From positions 1 to 64,000 of the forward strand of contig NZ_JAACKC010000008.1 of assembly GCF_009939195.1 (NCBI RefSeq): a stretch of 64,000 nucleotides of DNA. Direction: 5' to 3'. Source of the stretch: Acinetobacter kanungonis. GTDB taxonomy: Bacteria > Pseudomonadota > Gammaproteobacteria > Pseudomonadales > Moraxellaceae. The notes under the pieces were generated by a model, which saw nothing but the letters and a program-made list of their open reading frames with translations, was not told the origin of the DNA and did no database searches. Positions 9,049 through 21,379 of the stretch are shown in pieces (the first letter of the stretch is position 1; every line of letters starts with the position of its first letter). Made by a program: the position numbers and the translations under genes.

Positions 9049-9594
9049 ATGAGCCAGTCTGTTTACGACATTCCTGTAAAAACCATCCAAGGTCAAGACG
9101 TGACCTTGAATCAATATCAAGGCAAAGTGCTGCTGATAGTGAATGTGGCATCAAAATGCGGTTTAACCCCACAATATGAAGGTTTAGAAAAACTGTATCA
9201 GCAACAGAAAGATCAAGGTTTAGAAATCTTGGGCTTCCCTGCCAATAATTTCTTGGCACAAGAACCAGGCAGCGACAGTGAAATTCAAGAATTCTGTTCC
9301 GTCAACTACAAGATTGATTTCCCGCTCTTTTCGAAAATCTCGGTGGTGGGTGAAGATAAACACCCTTTATACCAAACCTTAATCAACGCGATTCCTGAAC
9401 GTATTGGTGAAGGTCCTTGGTGGAAAGATTTAGTCGATTATGGCTTAACCCCGAATGAACCACCTGAAGTTCTGTGGAACTTTGAGAAATTTTTGGTGAA
9501 TAAACAAGGACAAATCGTGGCACGTTTTGCACCTGACATTACCGCAGAAGATCCACGCCTTGTCGATGCGATTCAAGCAGAATTGCAGAAATAA
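9049..9594 (+). CDS. Glutathione peroxidase family protein
   Basis: A 181-residue thiol peroxidase of the GPx/BtuE family, reducing hydroperoxides with thioredoxin or glutathione. The peroxidatic Cys lies in NVASKCGLTPQY, followed by the LGFPANNF motif and the WNFEKFLV motif, whose Trp and Asn belong to the catalytic tetrad. It uses Cys, not selenocysteine. No signal peptide is seen, so it is cytoplasmic. I chose the ATG at 9049 (MSQSVYDIP), where the family homology begins; the longer frame from 8986 adds 21 unrelated residues, and an ATG at 9037 is possible. Confidence 0.9.
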   Translation: MSQSVYDIPVKTIQGQDVTLNQYQGKVLLIVNVASKCGLTPQYEGLEKLYQQQKDQGLEILGFPANNFLAQEPGSDSEIQEFCSVNYKIDFPLFSKISVVGEDKHPLYQTLINAIPERIGEGPWWKDLVDYGLTPNEPPEVLWNFEKFLVNKQGQIVARFAPDITAEDPRLVDAIQAELQK

Positions 9595-9767
9595 GGTTAC
9601 AAATACATTATCAGAAAGTGAGAATCTTGCTTTCTGATATTGTTTAGTCAATCTACTTAATCCCTCCATAGTTTTAATATTATTACAACATTAAATTCAA
9701 ACTAACTCAGTCACTTACTGTTTTAATAACAGCATCAGAACAAGTTAGATCGCATTGAAGGTAGATT

Positions 9768-10181
9768 ATGAATCGTTTAGTACAAGCTGTGGTTTTCTCA
9801 TTATCAACAGCATTAGTGGCAGCACCAGCTTTCGCTGCACCACAAAACTCGCAAGATCATAAACAACATGCAACTCAAAACCACAATGATGCGAACCATA
9901 AAGACATGCATAACGACGCTTCAAGTCATCATGCACAAGATCAACACAAAGCTTCAAATAACAAAGCGAGCAACAACAAATCAACTCGCCCATCAGCTGC
10001 TTGGAAACCAGGTAACCCAGTTCCAACACAATACCGTGGTAAAAGCTATCAAGTTGACCACACCAAATATAAAAAGTTAAACAAGCCAGGTAAAAATGAG
10101 CAATGGATCAAAGTAAATGGTGACTATGTATTAACCAACGTGTTAAACCATAACATCATTAAAATCGTTCCAGGCATGTAA
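9768..10181 (+). CDS. RcnB-like secreted protein
   Basis: A 137-residue protein with a clean signal peptide (cleavage after PAFA, about residue 23). A low-complexity stretch rich in His, Asn, Gln and Lys follows (about 25-75). The C-terminus is RcnB-like (W.PG.PVPTQYRGKSY.V ... NEQWIKVNGDYVLTN). RcnB proteins are periplasmic and in E. coli influence nickel/cobalt homeostasis. The His-rich section suggests metal binding here, but nothing around the gene names the metal. It has its own terminator and appears to be a single-gene unit. Confidence 0.8.
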   Translation: MNRLVQAVVFSLSTALVAAPAFAAPQNSQDHKQHATQNHNDANHKDMHNDASSHHAQDQHKASNNKASNNKSTRPSAAWKPGNPVPTQYRGKSYQVDHTKYKKLNKPGKNEQWIKVNGDYVLTNVLNHNIIKIVPGM

Positions 10182-10194
10182 GCGCCTTGAATGA

Positions 10195-10223
10195 AAAAGA
10201 GTGCGTTTTGCACTCTTTTTTTT
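10195..10223 (+). terminator. Terminator of the RcnB-like gene
   Basis: AAGAGTGC-GTTT-TGCACTCTT followed by eight T starts about 15 bases after the stop codon. It is a textbook intrinsic terminator on the plus strand. Confidence 0.9.
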
Positions 10224-10333
10224 ATGCAAGCGATCTTTTTGTTGTTACTTTGCAGCCTGACTTTAGAAAGTAAAAGGTGCGTTCTATAATCCTTTTACCC
10301 TGATATAACGCTAGATTGAGATTGTTCAAGATT

Positions 10334-10909
10334 ATGAAAAAAATTCTGCAAGGTGCCTTACTTCCATTTGCCATTTTCGCTGCGGGATTAAGTTTAATTG
10401 GCTGCGATCAGGCTACAGAACATACAGAAGCCGTAGCAAACACTGCAGATGCTGAAGAAGTATTTGCATCAAGTGCAGATCAAGCAGACAAAGAATTAAA
10501 AAGTGGCAATATGTTGTATGTGGTCAGTGATGTTGCAGACATGCAATTGAAAGCGGGTAACTATGTGCAGCAGCTTAAAGATACACAAACAGCATTAGAA
10601 CAAGCTCTGGCAGATAAAGATCAGCAGGCGCTACAAAGCTCTGTGAATGCCTTACATCAGCAACTCACCGACTTTAACCGTGCATTAAGCAGTTTGGATT
10701 TAAAAAGTCAGGAAATTGAATCGATTCGAGAAAAAATCATGAGCACCAATCAACAAGTGCTAGATTTACCCTATTTGAATGGCAAGGTCGACCTTCAAAC
10801 CGTCGATTTAGCGAAAATTGAACAACAGATTTCGTTACTACAATCCGAGATGCTGACCCTTGCGAAAATGCTATTGTTAAAACCAGATGCAGCGGCAAGT
10901 CAAAACTAA
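10334..10909 (+). CDS. Putative lipoprotein, unknown function
   Basis: A 191-residue protein with a lipoprotein signal peptide: MKKILQG, a hydrophobic core, then the lipobox LIGC with Cys near residue 24. The mature part is Ala/Gln/Leu-rich, predicted almost entirely helical with coiled-coil-like heptads, and shows no enzyme motif. The residue after the lipid Cys is Asp, which in E. coli rules favours retention in the inner membrane; whether that rule holds here is unknown. The ATG at 10334 is preferred to an upstream TTG because the signal peptide starts there. I do not recognise the family. Confidence 0.7.
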   Translation: MKKILQGALLPFAIFAAGLSLIGCDQATEHTEAVANTADAEEVFASSADQADKELKSGNMLYVVSDVADMQLKAGNYVQQLKDTQTALEQALADKDQQALQSSVNALHQQLTDFNRALSSLDLKSQEIESIREKIMSTNQQVLDLPYLNGKVDLQTVDLAKIEQQISLLQSEMLTLAKMLLLKPDAAASQN

Positions 10910-10922
10910 AGTTAATATAAGA

Positions 10923-10956
10923 GGATCAATTCTGATGACTTCAACAGAATTGATCC
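10923..10956. terminator. Perfect 12-bp inverted repeat between convergent genes
   Basis: GGATCAATTCTG and its exact complement CAGAATTGATCC are separated by ten bases, between the convergent lipoprotein and adhP genes. It is a strong hairpin on both strands. Neither side has a good T-tract, so it may act as a weak bidirectional terminator or an mRNA 3' end stabiliser. Confidence 0.5.
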
Positions 10957-10966
10957 GCGATAGTTG

Positions 10967-11998
10967 TCAAAGTTTAAAATCAATCACAATTCGCCCATCA
11001 ATTTTGCCCTGCTCCATGCGTTCGAAAATATCATTAATATTTTCCAAAGGCTCAACATGAATATGGGCTTTCACTTTGCCACGCGCAGCAATATCCAGTG
11101 CTTCCTTCAAATCCAAGCGTGTCCCGACAATTGATCCACGGACGGTAATACCATCCAGCACCATATCAAAAATCGAAAGATCGAATTTTCCTGGAGGCAG
11201 ACCATTGAGAACCATGGTTCCGCCTCGTCGTATAATAGACACCGCTTGTTCAAATGCTTTCGGAGAAACAGCGGTGACCAGCACACCATGACAGCCATCT
11301 CCAGTGGCTTTCAGCACTTCATCTTTCACATTCACTTTTAGGGCATTAATGCCCACATCGGCACCCAGCTGTTTTGCCAAATCTAACTTTGTATCGTCCA
11401 CATCAATGGCAACCACATTAAACCCCATGGTTTTCGCATATTGAATGGCGACATGCCCTAAGCCACCAATACCTGAGATGGCGACCCAATCCCCTGTTTT
11501 GGCTTCGGTCATTTTTAAGCCTTTATAGACCGTCACCCCTGCACATAAAATCGGGGCGATTTCCAACAGGTCTGCACCCGCAGGAATCACGCCGACATAA
11601 TCGCCATCGGCTAGACAATATTCTGCGAAGCTACCATTCACGGAATAGCCAGAATTTTGTTGTTGCTTACACAGCGTTTCCCAGCCTGCATAACAATGAT
11701 CGCAATGTCCACAGGCGGAATATAGCCAAGGAATTCCCACTAGATCACCCACATGCAGGTGATCAATACCTTCCCCAATTTCTACAACTTCACCCACCCC
11801 TTCATGACCTGGGATAAAAGGCAAGCTCGGCTTAATCGGCCAGTCACCATGCATGGCATGCAAATCAGTATGACACACGCCCGTTGCAATCATTTTCACC
11901 AGCACTTTACCCGCACTGATTTTAGGAATTTCGACTTGTTGAATTTGTAAGGGTTGATTGAATGCAGTGACGACTGCGGCTTTCATTGTATTTGCCAT
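10967..11998 (-). CDS. adhP: Zinc-dependent alcohol dehydrogenase
   Basis: A medium-chain NAD-dependent alcohol dehydrogenase of 343 residues, oxidising or forming primary alcohols such as ethanol in the cytoplasm. Catalytic zinc ligands are visible in [15 protein letters not shown] and GHEGVGEV. The structural zinc site is the four-Cys segment [15 protein letters not shown]. The Rossmann motif is [14 protein letters not shown]. The ATG at 11998 is chosen because GGAGA lies seven bases upstream; other in-frame starts lie up to seven codons further. It stands alone, convergent with the lipoprotein gene. Confidence 0.93.
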   Translation of the reverse strand: MANTMKAAVVTAFNQPLQIQQVEIPKISAGKVLVKMIATGVCHTDLHAMHGDWPIKPSLPFIPGHEGVGEVVEIGEGIDHLHVGDLVGIPWLYSACGHCDHCYAGWETLCKQQQNSGYSVNGSFAEYCLADGDYVGVIPAGADLLEIAPILCAGVTVYKGLKMTEAKTGDWVAISGIGGLGHVAIQYAKTMGFNVVAIDVDDTKLDLAKQLGADVGINALKVNVKDEVLKATGDGCHGVLVTAVSPKAFEQAVSIIRRGGTMVLNGLPPGKFDLSIFDMVLDGITVRGSIVGTRLDLKEALDIAARGKVKAHIHVEPLENINDIFERMEQGKIDGRIVIDFKL

Positions 11999-12180
11999 TT
12001 TCATTCTCCATGTACTCAAATTGAGTCAAGTTCTGATGTCGTACCCTCATTTATGAGTAACATAGAAACTGAAGATGAAAGGTAATTGTTTGGTATGTTT
12101 TTTGATCGGATTGTTGCTACAAATCAGTCTGCACCCACCAACGCATGATTGAACGAGCACACAGTTCAGAAATCCATTAA

Positions 12181-12480
12181 TCAGTGGTTTTGTGCACGCC
12201 AATGCAAGAAAGCATTTTGCATCGCTGCTTTCACCTCTTCAGAAACCTGATGCTGTTCTAGATAACTGAAATCACCACGATACACCGCATCAATAATGCT
12301 CTTGGTCAGATGATGAATACTGTCACAACCTTGTTGCCAATAATTCTGGATTTGCTGCTGTGTCAGTACCAACTCCCAACACGACACCACCGAACTCATA
12401 TCAACAGCTATGGCGAGATAGAGCTGCTGATCATCCTGATAGAGTTCCCAAAAATGTGGAGCATGTTCTATGAGCTGCAT
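12181..12480 (-). CDS. Small conserved-looking hypothetical protein
   Basis: A 99-residue soluble, acidic, Gln-rich protein with three Trp and no signal peptide or membrane segment. I do not recognise a domain. It lies on the same strand as the ATP synthase operon, downstream of its terminator, so it probably has its own promoter or depends on read-through. Codon use resembles its neighbours, and the frame spans almost the whole gap between the atp terminator and adhP, which supports a real gene. Confidence 0.55.
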   Translation of the reverse strand: MQLIEHAPHFWELYQDDQQLYLAIAVDMSSVVSCWELVLTQQQIQNYWQQGCDSIHHLTKSIIDAVYRGDFSYLEQHQVSEEVKAAMQNAFLHWRAQNH

Positions 12481-12519
12481 GAGATCGACTCGAGTTTAAG
12501 CAATACAATTTTATAGCAT

Positions 12520-12548
12520 AAAAAAAGCCACCTTTCGGTGGCTTTTTC
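12520..12548 (-). terminator. Terminator of the ATP synthase operon
   Basis: GCCACC-TTTC-GGTGGC with A-rich and T-rich flanks lies about 20 bases past the atpC stop. On the minus strand the stem is followed by six T. The flanks are symmetric, so it can also work in the opposite direction. Confidence 0.88.
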
Positions 12549-12564
12549 AATCTCAAACCGTCAA

Positions 12565-12984
12565 TTACATTGCGCGGTTTTTGATTTTGCGGATAGTTTC
12601 GAGCTGAGCCGCAGTTTCTGCCAAAGCAGCTAACGCAGCAGCCGAGTCCAAATCGCTCTTTTGATTTGCTAACAATTGTTCAGCGTGTTTACGCGCTTCC
12701 AAAATTGCAGCTTCATCTAAGTTGTCAGCACGGATTGCAGTATCTGCAAGTACCGTAACAACGTGCGGTTGAACTTCTAACACACCACCAGATACATAGA
12801 CGATCTCTTCTGTACCGTTTTCCAAAATCACGCGAATCGCGCCAGGTTGGAGTAAAGTTACAAGTGGCGCGTGACCAGGCATAATACCCAACTCACCACC
12901 TGCACCTTTAGCGATTAGCATGCTGATCGTGCCAGAGTAAATTGACTCTTTAACACTTACCACATCACATTGCATAGTCGACAT
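12565..12984 (-). CDS. atpC: ATP synthase F1 subunit epsilon
   Basis: A 139-residue subunit of the F1 central stalk, which couples rotation to catalysis and can inhibit ATP hydrolysis. The N-terminal beta-sandwich (about 1-85) has the GELGIMPGHAPLVTLLQPGAIR motif. A C-terminal helical hairpin (about 90-139) is Ala-rich. It is the last gene of the operon, 17 bases after atpD. Confidence 0.97.
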   Translation of the reverse strand: MSTMQCDVVSVKESIYSGTISMLIAKGAGGELGIMPGHAPLVTLLQPGAIRVILENGTEEIVYVSGGVLEVQPHVVTVLADTAIRADNLDEAAILEARKHAEQLLANQKSDLDSAAALAALAETAAQLETIRKIKNRAM

Positions 12985-13001
12985 GAGATGATCTCCTTAA
13001 A

Positions 13002-14411
<1,410 letters not shown>

Positions 14412-14425
14412 TCAAACTAATAATG

Positions 14426-15295
14426 TTAAACGGCAGCGGCACCGCCAACGATCTCGGAAATTTCCTGAGTAATCGCGGCTTGACGCAGCTTGTTGTAAAT
14501 GAGTTGTAGGCTTTTGATCAAGTCGCCTGCGTTGTCAGTTGCAGCTTTCATTGCAACCATACGAGCAGATTGCTCACACGCGATGTTTTCAATCACGCCT
14601 TGATAAACCATAGACTCGATATAGCGAACCAATAAACCGTTTAGCAATTCTTCTGCTTCAGGTTCATAGATATAGTCCCAACCGTATTGACGATTGAGGC
14701 TGTCGCTTTCTTGCGCTGGAGCAAGTGGAACAAGTTGTTCAACTTGAGGCTTCTGCGTCATTGCGTTAACGAAACCATTTGACACTAAATAGATGCGATC
14801 GAGTTCGCCCTTGTCAAATGCGTCAAGCATAACTTGCACAGAACCTGTCAACTGTTCAAGAGTCGGTGCATCACCGATCTGAGTTGTTGCTCCAAGCACT
14901 TTACCGCCGTAGTTTTTAAAAAACGAAACCGCTTTTTGACCAATTAAAGCAAATTGAACTTCAATTGACTGCTCTTGCTGTTCCTGTACATGCTTAGCAA
15001 CTTTTTTGAACAAGTTAATGTTCAAACCACCAGCAAGACCACGATCTGAAGAAATCACGATATAGCCAACGCGCTTTACAGGGCGTTCAACCATATAACG
15101 GTGTTTATATTCAGGATTCGCTTGAACTAAATGAGCAATTACACGGTGCATATTTTCGGCATACGGACGGCCTGCAGCCATGCGCTCTTGCGCACGACGC
15201 ATTTTCGAAGCAGCTACCATCTGCATCGCACGCGTAATTTTCTGCGTCGACTTGATACTAGCTACTTTGGCGCGAATTTCTTTTAAATTTGCCAT
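14426..15295 (-). CDS. atpG: ATP synthase F1 subunit gamma
   Basis: A 289-residue central rotor shaft. The N-terminal helix reads [21 protein letters not shown] and the C-terminal helix ends with [12 protein letters not shown]; these two pack as the coiled coil inside the alpha3beta3 ring. The middle Rossmann-like part includes [12 protein letters not shown]. It is the usual length, placed between atpA and atpD. Confidence 0.98.
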   Translation of the reverse strand: MANLKEIRAKVASIKSTQKITRAMQMVAASKMRRAQERMAAGRPYAENMHRVIAHLVQANPEYKHRYMVERPVKRVGYIVISSDRGLAGGLNINLFKKVAKHVQEQQEQSIEVQFALIGQKAVSFFKNYGGKVLGATTQIGDAPTLEQLTGSVQVMLDAFDKGELDRIYLVSNGFVNAMTQKPQVEQLVPLAPAQESDSLNRQYGWDYIYEPEAEELLNGLLVRYIESMVYQGVIENIACEQSARMVAMKAATDNAGDLIKSLQLIYNKLRQAAITQEISEIVGGAAAV

Positions 15296-15381
15296 ACGCT
15301 TAACCTAGTATTCGAAAGCCCTTTCGAGCTTTCGAAGGTTGATCCGTGAACCAAACTTTAGACTAAACAGCTAATGCTGAA

Positions 15382-16926
15382 TTAGTAAGTTTGAGTCGCT
15401 TTGAATTTCTCAATACCTGCTTTAAATTCAGCTTCGATGTCTTTGTTGAAATCACCAGTAGCATCGATGTTTTGCATTAACGCAGCATGTTCAGAACGGA
15501 AGTAAGCAATTAACGCAGTATCAAAGTCTACGATTTTCTTCACTTCAACGTCAGTCATGTAACCTTCGTTAGATGCATAAACTGAAACAGCTTGGTCAGC
15601 AATTGAGTAAGGAGCATATTGTTTTTGCTTCATTAACTCAGTTACACGTTGACCGTGTTCAAGTTGTTTACGCGTTGCTTCGTCAAGGTCAGAAGCAAAC
15701 TGAGCAAACGCAGCCAATTCACGGTATTGTGCAAGAGCGGTACGGATACCACCTGACAATTTTTTGATGATCTTAGTTTGCGCAGCACCACCAACACGAG
15801 ATACCGAAATACCTGCGTTTACAGCAGGACGGATACCAGAGTTGAATAATGAAGTTTCTAAGAAGATCTGACCGTCAGTAATCGAAATTACGTTGGTTGG
15901 TACGAATGCAGATACGTCACCCGCTTGAGTTTCAATAATCGGTAATGCAGTTAATGAACCAGTTTGGCCTTTAACTTCACCTTTAGTGAATTGCTCAACG
16001 TAGTCAGCAGAAACGCGCGAAGCACGCTCAAGAAGACGAGAGTGAAGATAGAATACGTCACCTGGATACGCTTCACGACCTGGTGGACGACGTAACAATA
16101 ATGAGATTTGACGGTAAGCAACAGCTTGCTTAGACAAATCATCATAAATGATCAGTGCATCTTCACCGCGATCACGGAAGTATTCACCCATTGTACAGCC
16201 CGAGTACGGAGCTAAGTACTGCATCGCAGCTGGATCAGCAGCAGCAGCAGCAACAACAGTTGTATACGCCATAGCGCCAGTTTCTTCTAGCTTGCGCACA
16301 ACGTTAGCGATAGTCGATTGTTTTTGACCAATAGCTACGTATACACATTTAATGCCAGAGTTTTTCTGAGCGATGATCGCATCGATCGCCATAGCTGTTT
16401 TACCAGTTTGGCGGTCACCAATGATCAACTCACGTTGACCACGACCAACAGGAATCATTGTATCAACTGATTTATAACCAGTTTGTACAGGTTGGTCTAC
16501 TGATTGACGCCAAATTACGCCTGGTGCTACTTTTTCAACAGCATCAGTAAGTTTTGCATCAATAGGGCCTTTACCATCAATTGGGTTACCCAAAGCGTCT
16601 ACGACACGGCCAAGAAGTTCAGGACCAACTGGAACTTCTAATACACGACCTGTACAACGAGCTTTTTGACCTTCTTGAAGGCTTAAGTAGTTACCTAAAA
16701 CAACGGCACCCACTGAATCCTGTTCTAGGTTCAGTGCCATACCAAATAAGCCGCCGTCGAATTCGATCATTTCACCGTACATTGCATCAGCAAGGCCGTG
16801 AATGCGCACAATACCGTCGGATACCATAACAATGGTACCTTCGTTTTTAGCGGTCGCGCTGGTGTCCAGATCGCCGATACGCTGTTTAATGAGCGCACTG
16901 ATCTCGGATGGATTCAGTTGTTGCAT
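15382..16926 (-). CDS. atpA: ATP synthase F1 subunit alpha
   Basis: A 514-residue non-catalytic nucleotide-binding subunit of F1. The Walker A motif GDRQTGKTA (about 170) and the signature [14 protein letters not shown] (about 365) are visible. I take the ATG at 16926 ([10 protein letters not shown]), which has GAGG at proper distance and gives the canonical length. A longer frame starts with a TTG five codons upstream. Confidence 0.98.
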   Translation of the reverse strand: MQQLNPSEISALIKQRIGDLDTSATAKNEGTIVMVSDGIVRIHGLADAMYGEMIEFDGGLFGMALNLEQDSVGAVVLGNYLSLQEGQKARCTGRVLEVPVGPELLGRVVDALGNPIDGKGPIDAKLTDAVEKVAPGVIWRQSVDQPVQTGYKSVDTMIPVGRGQRELIIGDRQTGKTAMAIDAIIAQKNSGIKCVYVAIGQKQSTIANVVRKLEETGAMAYTTVVAAAAADPAAMQYLAPYSGCTMGEYFRDRGEDALIIYDDLSKQAVAYRQISLLLRRPPGREAYPGDVFYLHSRLLERASRVSADYVEQFTKGEVKGQTGSLTALPIIETQAGDVSAFVPTNVISITDGQIFLETSLFNSGIRPAVNAGISVSRVGGAAQTKIIKKLSGGIRTALAQYRELAAFAQFASDLDEATRKQLEHGQRVTELMKQKQYAPYSIADQAVSVYASNEGYMTDVEVKKIVDFDTALIAYFRSEHAALMQNIDATGDFNKDIEAEFKAGIEKFKATQTY

Positions 16927-16968
16927 TGCGCTATACCTCAATCTTTTAATAGTTCAGTCTTTTTGCGG

Positions 16969-17505
16969 TTAAGCAAGAAGACGAGTCCGCATTTTTTCAA
17001 GCTTGTTAAGCGCAGAATCATCTATCACTTGGTCGCCTGCACGAATAACCACACCAGCAATAAGCTCTGGTTTAACTTCTACAGTTACATTTACTGCTGC
17101 TTCGAATTTTTTCTCTAATGCATGTGCAAGTAATTGTTCTTGAACAGAAGACATTGGGAATGCAGATTCAATCACTACATCCACAGTGTTGTTATTCTGT
17201 GATTTGAGCTGTTCGTATTCTGCAGCAATCTCAGGAAGAAGAACCAAACGATCGTTTTCAGCAAGCAATGTCAAAAAGTTTGACACTGCTGCAGTTTGGT
17301 CTTCGCCTAATACTTTTGCGAAAATACTGACCTGCTCAGCAGGAGTAAGCTCAGGGCGATTTAAATAAGCTGAAAATGCTTCGTCTTGTACCGCAGCACT
17401 AAGCACTTGTAATGCAGTTGACCAGTTGTCAGTTGCATTTTGCTCAGATGCGTAAGCAAATGCTGCTTTTGCGTATGGGCGAGCCAACGTCAAGAGTTCA
17501 GCCAT
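16969..17505 (-). CDS. atpH: ATP synthase F1 subunit delta
   Basis: A 178-residue stator subunit that links the peripheral b stalk to the top of F1. It begins [19 protein letters not shown], the usual OSCP/delta start, with a helical N-terminal bundle. The C-terminal [22 protein letters not shown] is the family signature. It follows atpF by 12 bases. Confidence 0.97.
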   Translation of the reverse strand: MAELLTLARPYAKAAFAYASEQNATDNWSTALQVLSAAVQDEAFSAYLNRPELTPAEQVSIFAKVLGEDQTAAVSNFLTLLAENDRLVLLPEIAAEYEQLKSQNNNTVDVVIESAFPMSSVQEQLLAHALEKKFEAAVNVTVEVKPELIAGVVIRAGDQVIDDSALNKLEKMRTRLLA

Positions 17506-17517
17506 ATTCCGCCTCGC

Positions 17518-17988
17518 TTAAAGTTTAGCAGCCAGCTGAGTAAGCATGGCATTGTGAGCTTCTGCATCAACTTGCTGGTTAAGGATTTTCTCCGCACCAG
17601 TAACTGCCAAGGCAGCAACTTGTTGACGTAATTCTTCGCGAGCAGAATTGATTTCTGTATCAACAGCTTCTTTCGCTTGTTGACGAATACGCTCACCTTC
17701 AGCAGCAGCTTGAGTACGAGCTTCTTCTACCAATTGCGCACCGCGGCGGTTCGCTTGTTCGATCAATTGAGCCGCTTGTGCTTTAGCTGCGTCTAATTCT
17801 GCCTTAACTTGTGCTTGCGCATCAGCAAGGTCAGCTTTAGCTTTTTCAGCAGCATTTAAGCCATCAGCGATTTTACGCTGACGCTCACTAATCGCATTGA
17901 TTAGTGGTGGCCATACAAACTTCATGCAGAATGCGACGAAAATCGCAAATGCAATCGCTTGGCCAATCAATGTGAGGTTGATATTCAT
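17518..17988 (-). CDS. atpF: ATP synthase Fo subunit b
   Basis: A 156-residue peripheral stalk subunit. One N-terminal membrane helix (about 4-25, [22 protein letters not shown]) is followed by a long charged Ala/Gln/Glu-rich coiled coil. This is the standard b-subunit layout. It lies between atpE and atpH. Confidence 0.97.
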   Translation of the reverse strand: MNINLTLIGQAIAFAIFVAFCMKFVWPPLINAISERQRKIADGLNAAEKAKADLADAQAQVKAELDAAKAQAAQLIEQANRRGAQLVEEARTQAAAEGERIRQQAKEAVDTEINSAREELRQQVAALAVTGAEKILNQQVDAEAHNAMLTQLAAKL

Positions 17989-18026
17989 TGCTATTCCTCA
18001 ATAGTTTAATTTAGGAATTAAGCTGA

Positions 18027-18281
<255 letters not shown>

Positions 18282-18356
18282 TCAGAGGTTAGGTTTATAC
18301 CAAATTAAAGTAAAAAATTTTAAGCCCAACCATCCGGTGATAGTTAGGCAATACCA

Positions 18357-19235
<879 letters not shown>

Positions 19236-19334
19236 TCACACCTGGTCAATGTCAAATACAAATAGAGTAAGCGAATATCGCATGCTGCGTGATATCTCGC
19301 TTATCTCCAAAAAAACTTTTCAATTTAGCTGCGC

Positions 19335-19733
19335 TTAAACTCGTTTTTGTAGACGTGACACCCAAAAAGGAGCGACCCACGACATGGTTTGAACGAGGAT
19401 AAAACCACAAAACAACGCCGCCGGAGATAACGGTTTGACATTGCTTAAAATTAAAATAAATCCGACGATCACAATCGCAAACTTGCCCATCATCCCGCGG
19501 TACATATTTGAAAGTACCTGCTTAGATGCTCTCGCTCCTGCAGCTCGAAACGACTGCCACGAAAAATAACAACTGGCGAGCCAACATACGCCTGCACCAA
19601 GTGCGGCACTTAAAGCTGCCGTTGCATCCTTCACAAGCCACGCCAACAAGGCTGACACAGGAATCATAAATGCTTGCAAGATGACTAATGCTTTCGCTAA
19701 TCGTCGGTCAATCAAGCGACTAGTTCGGCTCAT
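19335..19733 (-). CDS. atpI: ATP synthase subunit I
   Basis: A 132-residue membrane protein with four hydrophobic segments, the usual first gene of the operon. AtpI is not part of the final enzyme and is thought to help c-ring assembly or magnesium supply. Sequence conservation in this family is low, so the call relies on position, size and topology. A good promoter lies 65 bases upstream. Confidence 0.88.
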   Translation of the reverse strand: MSRTSRLIDRRLAKALVILQAFMIPVSALLAWLVKDATAALSAALGAGVCWLASCYFSWQSFRAAGARASKQVLSNMYRGMMGKFAIVIVGFILILSNVKPLSPAALFCGFILVQTMSWVAPFWVSRLQKRV

Positions 19734-19797
19734 TATTTATCCACTCACAGCATAAATGCTTGACAAGTTTAGCTGATGATCGTTTTTAATCGCAGGC

Positions 19798-19826
19798 ATT
19801 ATAGAGTTACACCCCTGAACATGCAA
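19798..19826 (-). promoter_or_regulatory. Sigma-70 promoter of the atp operon
   Basis: On the minus strand TTGCAT (19826-19821) and a perfect TATAAT (19803-19798) are 17 bases apart, ahead of atpI. This is the best promoter match found in the window and fits a strongly expressed operon. Confidence 0.8.
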
Positions 19827-19903
19827 TCATTTCCCGACCTAAGTCGAGTTTTTTTCAATACAATAAATGTCTAGCAGTTGATTAAATATTGATTATTTTC
19901 GCT

Positions 19904-20743
19904 TCATTGGCGTGCAGTTAATACACAGTTTTTGACTTGTTGCGCCAAATCGGACCATGCCGAGACAAAGTTATTTTCCGCATTTAAGCTTTCATCAACG
20001 GCCTGAAACACAATAGGCTGTAGTTTTTGATACTGATTGGCACTGGCATGCCCTTCTGCCAATAAGCACATTTTCTTCTGTCCACGATGATCATTCAGAT
20101 ATTTGATTTGTGCGAGTGTCGGCGCAATATGTGGATCATCAGTCATTGATCCTGCCAGCTTTAAATGTAACGGGCGTTCCAAATACTGATAGGCATCGTG
20201 ATACGACCAATAAGGTTGTGCGGCAGTTTGGGTTTGAAACTTTTGCGCGGTCGCAAACATCTGCTTGGCAAACGTCTGCGCATTGTGCCAGTACTTATCA
20301 CGATACTGCGGTTGTTGCTGTGAACGGAGTGCCGCAATAAAGAAGCCAATCCGTACGGCATTATTCGGGTCCAGCCACACATGGGTATCTACCGTATTGG
20401 CTAAAGGTGCACCTCGCGTACTGCGTTGCGGCAAAGTTTTAACCAAGCCAGAAGATAAAATGGAGACTGCTTTCGGGTTATTGTGCAACAACTTATCCAG
20501 TGGTGCTTCGTGTGCTTTCCCCAGCCAAATGACCAAGCCTGCATCTTGAATGGCTTTACGATGCGCTGGTGTCAATGACACATCATGTCCCGTCTGGTTT
20601 TCCAGCAACAAGACGGGTTGCTCAACGCCCTTCGTCACTTCCTGTGCAATCAAATATAAAGGATGGGTAGACACCACCAGACTCTGTGTCCAACCAACAG
20701 TACTTAAAATAGACAGTAAACAAAAAGCGAAGATACGGGACAT
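19904..20743 (-). CDS. znuA: Zinc ABC transporter substrate-binding protein
   Basis: A 279-residue periplasmic zinc-binding protein with a signal peptide (cleaved near TVGWTQS). Candidate zinc ligands are His in STHPLYLIAQ, His in DTHVWLDPNN (the family THVWLDP motif), His in YWSYHDAYQYL, and a C-terminal acidic residue. The His-rich loop that many ZnuA proteins carry before THVWLDP is missing; only a short neutral linker is present. It is divergent from zur-znuC-znuB, with a Zur-box candidate between them. Confidence 0.93.
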   Translation of the reverse strand: MSRIFAFCLLSILSTVGWTQSLVVSTHPLYLIAQEVTKGVEQPVLLLENQTGHDVSLTPAHRKAIQDAGLVIWLGKAHEAPLDKLLHNNPKAVSILSSGLVKTLPQRSTRGAPLANTVDTHVWLDPNNAVRIGFFIAALRSQQQPQYRDKYWHNAQTFAKQMFATAQKFQTQTAAQPYWSYHDAYQYLERPLHLKLAGSMTDDPHIAPTLAQIKYLNDHRGQKKMCLLAEGHASANQYQKLQPIVFQAVDESLNAENNFVSAWSDLAQQVKNCVLTARQ

Positions 20744-20770
20744 GATTGAACAACACTAAATTTCATCAAG

Positions 20771-20785
20771 TGTTATAATATAACA
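20771..20785. promoter_or_regulatory. Zur-box candidate between znuA and zur
   Basis: The 15-base near-palindrome TGTTATAATATAACA fits the core of the gammaproteobacterial Zur operator (GTTATAnTATAAC type). It sits 28 bases ahead of znuA and about 97 bases ahead of the zur start. A single Zur dimer here could repress znuA and perhaps the whole zur-znuCB unit when zinc is plentiful. It also contains a TATAAT-like -10 element. Confidence 0.8.
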
Positions 20786-20881
20786 ACTCAACAAAAATAC
20801 CTACGTCTAATCGTAACTTAAAGCGGTTCATGTTAAAATTTAATGTCGTTTATTCTATTCCAAGCCCGTACTGAGGTTGCT

Positions 20882-21379
20882 ATGAGCTTATGTTCGCATG
20901 AACACCACAATGCATTACATGGCGTACATGATCATCATAATGTCGCAACACGCCTTGCTGAAGCAGAAAGTCTCTGTGCAGCCACAGGAGCACGCTTAAC
21001 CCCGCTCCGTAAAGAAGTGCTCGAACTGATTTTGACGGCGCATGGCCCAATGGGGGCCTATGATTTATTGGCAAAAATTAAAAGTGCATCTGACCGCCCT
21101 GCCGCCCCGCCAACCGTATATCGCACGCTCGACTTTTTATTAGAAAAGGGACTCATTCATCGCCTGACCTCGATTAATGCCTATATTCCATGTTGTCATC
21201 CGCGTGAAGGTCATCAAGCGGCATTTTTAATCTGTACCGAATGTCATGTCGTCAAAGAAGCTTCTTCGGAAGGACTATTACAACAACTCGATGCCCTTGC
21301 TGCTTCCGACCATTTTACCGCCCAACACAGCATTATTGAGATTTCTGGAAAATGTCAGAATTGCAGCCAAGCGAACTAA
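20882..21379 (+). CDS. zur: Zinc uptake regulator Zur, Fur family
   Basis: A 165-residue repressor that binds DNA when loaded with zinc. It has a winged helix (about 35-100, TGARLTPLRKEVLELI ... PPTVYRTLDFLLEKGLI), then a dimerisation domain with the structural zinc Cys pairs CTEC and CQNC. The N-terminus is unusually His-rich (HEHHNALHGVHDHHN). I take the ATG at 20882, preceded by GAGG; a frame starting at 20843 adds 13 residues without a good binding site. It overlaps znuC by 28 bases, implying coupled expression and autoregulation. Confidence 0.93.
   Translation: MSLCSHEHHNALHGVHDHHNVATRLAEAESLCAATGARLTPLRKEVLELILTAHGPMGAYDLLAKIKSASDRPAAPPTVYRTLDFLLEKGLIHRLTSINAYIPCCHPREGHQAAFLICTECHVVKEASSEGLLQQLDALAASDHFTAQHSIIEISGKCQNCSQAN

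Noticed and set aside
9049..9594. Selenocysteine in the glutathione peroxidase
   Set aside because: The active-site codon is TGC (Cys), with no in-frame TGA.
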